A DNA stretch of 64,000 bases. Origin: Gilliamella sp. wkB112 (GTDB taxonomy: Bacteria > Pseudomonadota > Gammaproteobacteria > Enterobacterales > Orbaceae). Each line of letters opens with the position of its first letter. The first letter of the stretch is position 1. The stretch lies in contig NZ_LZGL01000020.1 of the NCBI RefSeq assembly GCF_001690685.1, positions 186,001 through 250,000 on the forward strand. Direction: 5' to 3'. The notes under the pieces were generated by a model. That model was not told where the DNA came from. It did not search any database and saw nothing but the letters and a program-made list of their open reading frames with translations. A program made the position numbers and the translations under genes. Below are positions 62,590 to 64,000 of the stretch, one piece after another.

Positions 62590-63168
62590 ATGCAACAAAC
62601 AAAACTTGCCAATCCTGGCCCCCTTGGTTTGATGGGATTTGGAATGACTACAATTTTATTAAATATTCATAATGCCGGATTTTTCCCTGTTATGACTGCA
62701 ATTGTTTCAATGGGTATTTTTTATGGTGGTCTTGCACAAGTGATTGCTGGTATTTTAGAGTTTAAAAAAGGTAATACATTTGGTACAACAGCATTTACAT
62801 CTTATGGTTTTTTCTGGATTGCACTGGTGGGAATTTGGTATTTACCAACTTCACCAGCAACTACAACAACTAATGCAATATTTGTTGGTATTTTCCTTGC
62901 GTTATGGGGTATTTTCACCGCCTTTATGTTTATTGGAACCTTAAAAGCAAATCGTGCATTGCAATTTGTTTTTGCTAGCTTAACAATTTTATTTGCTTTA
63001 CTAGCTATTGGTAATATTTCAGGAAATCACGATATTATTCATATAGCTGGTTTTGAAGGAATTATTTGTGGCGCTAGCGCTATTTATCTGGCTATGGCAG
63101 AAGTCATTAATGAACAATATGGCCGCACAGTTCTACCAATTGGTTCACCTAAAGGATCTACACATTAA
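62590..63168 (+). CDS. satP: SatP-type acetate/succinate:H+ symporter (GPR1/FUN34/YaaH family)
   Basis: This 192-aa membrane protein has six hydrophobic segments and the family signature NPGPLGLMGFGMTT at residues 8-21, with FWIALVGIW and GFEGIICGASAIYLAMAEV later. It carries acetate and succinate across the inner membrane with protons. It neighbours dnaK as in E. coli. It ends with a two-way terminator facing asnB. Confidence 0.92.
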   Translation: MQQTKLANPGPLGLMGFGMTTILLNIHNAGFFPVMTAIVSMGIFYGGLAQVIAGILEFKKGNTFGTTAFTSYGFFWIALVGIWYLPTSPATTTTNAIFVGIFLALWGIFTAFMFIGTLKANRALQFVFASLTILFALLAIGNISGNHDIIHIAGFEGIICGASAIYLAMAEVINEQYGRTVLPIGSPKGSTH

Positions 63169-63201
63169 AATAATTTCATAATATAAAAATCTACCAAAAT
63201 A

Positions 63202-63226
63202 AAAAACGGGGCTTATCCCCGTTTTT
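63202..63226. terminator. Bidirectional terminator between satP and asnB
   Basis: AAAAACGGGG (63202-63211) pairs perfectly with CCCCGTTTTT (63217-63226) around CTTAT. It serves both convergent genes. Confidence 0.9.
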
Positions 63227-63250
63227 CAATATTATAATTATAAAAGTATA

Positions 63251-64000
63251 TTACTTTTTATATGCATCATTATGCACACCAACTGCCGCTCGTCCTGATG
63301 GGTCATTAAGATTTTTGAATGACTCATCCCATTCGATCGCTTTAGCGGTTGAACATGCAACCGTAGGGCCACCAGGTACACACTGAGCTGCACTTTCAAG
63401 CGGGAATAATTCATCAAAAATTTCACGATACATATAAGCTTCTTTGCTTGCTGGTGTATTGTATGGAAAGCGGAATTTAGCATTTTCTAATTGTTGATCC
63501 GTAATTTTACTTTCTGCAATTTCCTTTAAAGTATCTATCCAGCTGTAGCCGACACCATCAGAGAATTGTTCTTTTTGACGCCAAATAACCGATGCAGGTA
63601 GGTAGGATTCAAATGCTTCTCGCACAATATGTTTTTCCATTTTGCCATTACTACCACACATTTTATCTTTCGGATTAATACGCATGGCCACATCTAAGAA
63701 TTTTTTATCAAGGAAAGGCACTCGAGCTTCAACCCCCCAAGCTGCCATTGCCTTATTGGCTCGAGCACAATCATACATATGCAGTGCTGCTAATTTACGT
63801 ACTGTCTCTTCATGGAATTCTTTGGCATTTGGCGCTTTATGGAAGTAAAGGTAACCACCGAATACTTCATCAGCACCTTCGCCAGAAAGCACCATTTTAA
63901 TACCCATGGCTTTAATTTTTCTTGCCATTAAGTACATAGGTGTTGAGGCACGAATAGTGGTAACATCGTAAGTTTCAATAAAGTAGATCACATCACGAAT
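63251..64000 (-). CDS. asnB: Asparagine synthetase B, C-terminal part (cut by right edge)
   Basis: The minus-strand frame is open through the right edge, and only about the last 249 residues are visible; the N-terminal glutaminase domain lies outside. The synthetase domain shows TIRASTPMYLMARKIKAMG, VLSGEGADEVFGGYLYFHKAP, EARVPFLDKKFLDVAMRINP and RQKEQFSDGVGY, closely following E. coli AsnB. It makes asparagine from aspartate, ATP and glutamine. The C terminus ends VGVHNDAYKK as expected. Confidence 0.95.
   Translation of the reverse strand: MRDVIYFIETYDVTTIRASTPMYLMARKIKAMGIKMVLSGEGADEVFGGYLYFHKAPNAKEFHEETVRKLAALHMYDCARANKAMAAWGVEARVPFLDKKFLDVAMRINPKDKMCGSNGKMEKHIVREAFESYLPASVIWRQKEQFSDGVGYSWIDTLKEIAESKITDQQLENAKFRFPYNTPASKEAYMYREIFDELFPLESAAQCVPGGPTVACSTAKAIEWDESFKNLNDPSGRAAVGVHNDAYKK

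Overview
The window comes from an AT-rich gammaproteobacterial chromosome. Gene order and protein sequences resemble Enterobacterales/Pasteurellales, for example isc-hsc, slt-trpR-rob, gntX-nfuA, ung beside grcA, and dnaKJ beside satP. The low GC and the mix of enteric synteny with reduced spacing fit the family Orbaceae (Gilliamella-like insect-gut bacteria). That placement is an inference; the class is secure. Almost all of the window is core genome, and no IS element, rRNA, CRISPR array or intact prophage was seen.

Layout. 1-3040 (-): iscR-iscS-iscU-iscA-hscB-hscA (hscA cut by the left edge), behind a promoter that carries an IscR type 1 site. 3.2-8.6 kb: slt-trpR (+), rob-like, nfuA and gntX (-), ppiA (+). 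8.6-14.2 kb: pepB (-), a tyrosine phosphatase (+), an acpT-like phosphopantetheinyl transferase (-), metC-tilS (+). 14.2-16.4 kb: copA (-). 16.6-18.25 kb is the only clearly accessory stretch: an HxlR regulator, an unrecognised two-gene unit (103 aa plus a 48 aa membrane peptide), and a decayed patch with a frameshifted VbhA-like antitoxin and an Ash/Icd-like phage-satellite fragment. 18.25-23.7 kb: suhB (-), ubiU-ubiV-csdA-csdE (+), dolP (-). 23.9-29.1 kb: ybeU-like and djlC-like genes (+) facing hscC (-). 29.2-34.1 kb: xthA-xseA (-), tyrA, glmM (+). 34.3-40.8 kb: the ATP synthase operon atpBEFHAGDC, without atpI next to it. 41.0-49.5 kb (+): recC, yjjV, an SBF-family transporter, an mdtD-like exporter, ycbL, bioY and a papain-like peptidase. 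49.6-54.3 kb (+): tRNA-Asn, a yfeJ-like amidotransferase, sodA, prfB with its programmed +1 frameshift, lysS. 54.5-58.5 kb (-): upp-uraA, ung-gntR. 58.6-64 kb: grcA (+), dnaK-dnaJ (-), satP (+), asnB (-, cut by the right edge).

How it fits together. Iron-sulfur metabolism is heavily represented: ISC, NfuA and the CsdA/CsdE pair. CsdA/CsdE sits directly behind the two 4Fe-4S proteins of oxygen-independent ubiquinone synthesis. Three different Hsp70s (HscA, HscC, DnaK) lie within the window, each beside its own J-protein. grcA has a good FNR box and sodA an FNR-like half of a long dyad, which suits a host moving between oxic and anoxic conditions. bioY has a recognisable BirA operator and dnaK a sigma-32-like promoter.

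The most unusual signals are a 33-bp interspersed repeat present three times just downstream of genes (22570, 32665, 54405), the decayed element at 17.7-18.24 kb, and the unknown two-gene unit at 17.17-17.65 kb. I did not find convincing evidence for a wholly new multi-gene system.
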